Positions 12,272 to 12,448 of a stretch of 12,448 nt of DNA are shown here, piece by piece. The stretch spans positions 1 through 12,448 of the forward strand of contig JBGZBP010000045.1 of the NCBI GenBank assembly GCA_041844735.1, given 5' to 3'. The position numbers were made by a program, and so were the translations under genes. This DNA is from CAJPNN01 sp041844735 (lineage in GTDB: Bacteria > Bacillota > Clostridia > Peptostreptococcales > Anaerovoracaceae). Under the pieces are notes generated by a model that was given only the letters and a program-made list of their open reading frames with translations, searched no databases and was not told the DNA's origin. Every line of letters begins with the position of its first letter. Positions within the stretch are counted from its first letter, which is position 1.

Positions 12272-12301
12272 AACAAATATTTGCGAATAGCAAATATTGT
12301 T
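12272..12301. other. Stem-loop with GAATA loop, second member
   Basis: AATATTTGC (12276-12284), loop GAATA, and GCAAATATT (12290-12298) pair perfectly, with AAC and GTT extending the stem past one bulge. Loop and closing GC pairs are the same as in the 5-49 element 40 bases further on the circle, but the arms differ, so loop and fold look conserved rather than the stem sequence. Confidence 0.75.
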
Positions 12302-12307
12302 GATGTG

Positions 12308-12448
12308 CTTGCCGCATGAAACATAAAATGCGAATAGCATTTTTCTGTTTCTGCGGTAGCCGTCTGCAAGACCCCTCGGAGAGCGCACATACCAACATAA
12401 GTTGGTATATAAGTGCGCACTTCGTGATATTGCCGCCGCTTCGCTCGC
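12308..12448. repeat. Terminal overlap of a circular contig (second copy)
   Basis: This is the exact second copy of bases 1-141 and should be counted once. It carries the duplicate image of the oriT-like sequence. A genuine 141-bp tandem duplication is possible but less likely than an assembly overlap. Confidence 0.9.

Noticed and set aside
12229..12420. 63-residue minus-strand frame across the oriT and hairpin region
   Set aside because: It overlaps several hairpins and the palindrome, has no ribosome binding site, and runs into the duplicated contig end.
1..12448. tRNA, rRNA or riboswitch
   Set aside because: I saw no cloverleaf, rRNA-like stretch or known aptamer pattern on either strand. 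This was by eye, and small RNAs could be missed.

Overview
The window is a complete small circular plasmid. Its last 141 bases (12308-12448) repeat its first 141 exactly, as an assembler leaves when it opens a circle with a fixed k-mer overlap. The real molecule would be 12,307 bp. The host is most likely an anaerobic gut Clostridia (Lachnospiraceae or Oscillospiraceae type). The reasons are moderate-to-low GC, AGGAGG-like ribosome binding sites, AT-rich promoters, a MobA/MobL (MOBQ) relaxase, a VirD4-like coupling protein, and small proteins typical of Firmicutes mobile elements.

Layout, reading across the junction. (1) Mobilization region: the relaxase (10331-12190, minus), a structured non-coding stretch with a MOBQ-type oriT (about 82-116), and a diverging operon of a coiled-coil relaxosome-like protein (398-664) and a two-helix membrane protein (657-1142). 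(2) Transfer operon on the minus strand (3788 to 1191): a membrane-anchored coiled-coil protein, the coupling protein and a tiny tail-anchored coiled-coil protein. (3) Cargo: a secreted protein with a glycine/alanine-rich hydrophobic C-terminus (4004-4675), perhaps a geobacillin-26-like bacteriocin, and a convergent 55-residue DUF6440-like gene. (4) Two coupled genes of unknown role, one with a ribbon-helix-helix (RHH) N-terminus. (5) Stability: ParA with a small RHH partner, then a RelB/DinJ-YoeB toxin-antitoxin pair. (6) Replication: a primase-like (AEP) Rep with a C-terminal helix-turn-helix, a small unknown gene, five iterons, and a 336-bp interval bracketed by a 19-bp inverted repeat.

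Rep and the iterons would drive copying, ParA/RHH and the toxin pair maintenance, and the relaxase with its own coupling protein mobilization. No VirB4, VirB6 or other T4SS channel gene is present, so transfer should need a helper element.

The least expected signals are regulatory. A palindrome with core TCAC-S-GTGA recurs six times, almost always at gene borders. An AT-rich dyad with core ATAAGTTATATA overlaps the parA and transfer promoters and lies upstream of the 5803 operon, suggesting one plasmid-encoded RHH regulator ties segregation to transfer. The relaxase reading frame has no ATG, GTG or TTG before its catalytic tyrosine and appears to start at ATA.
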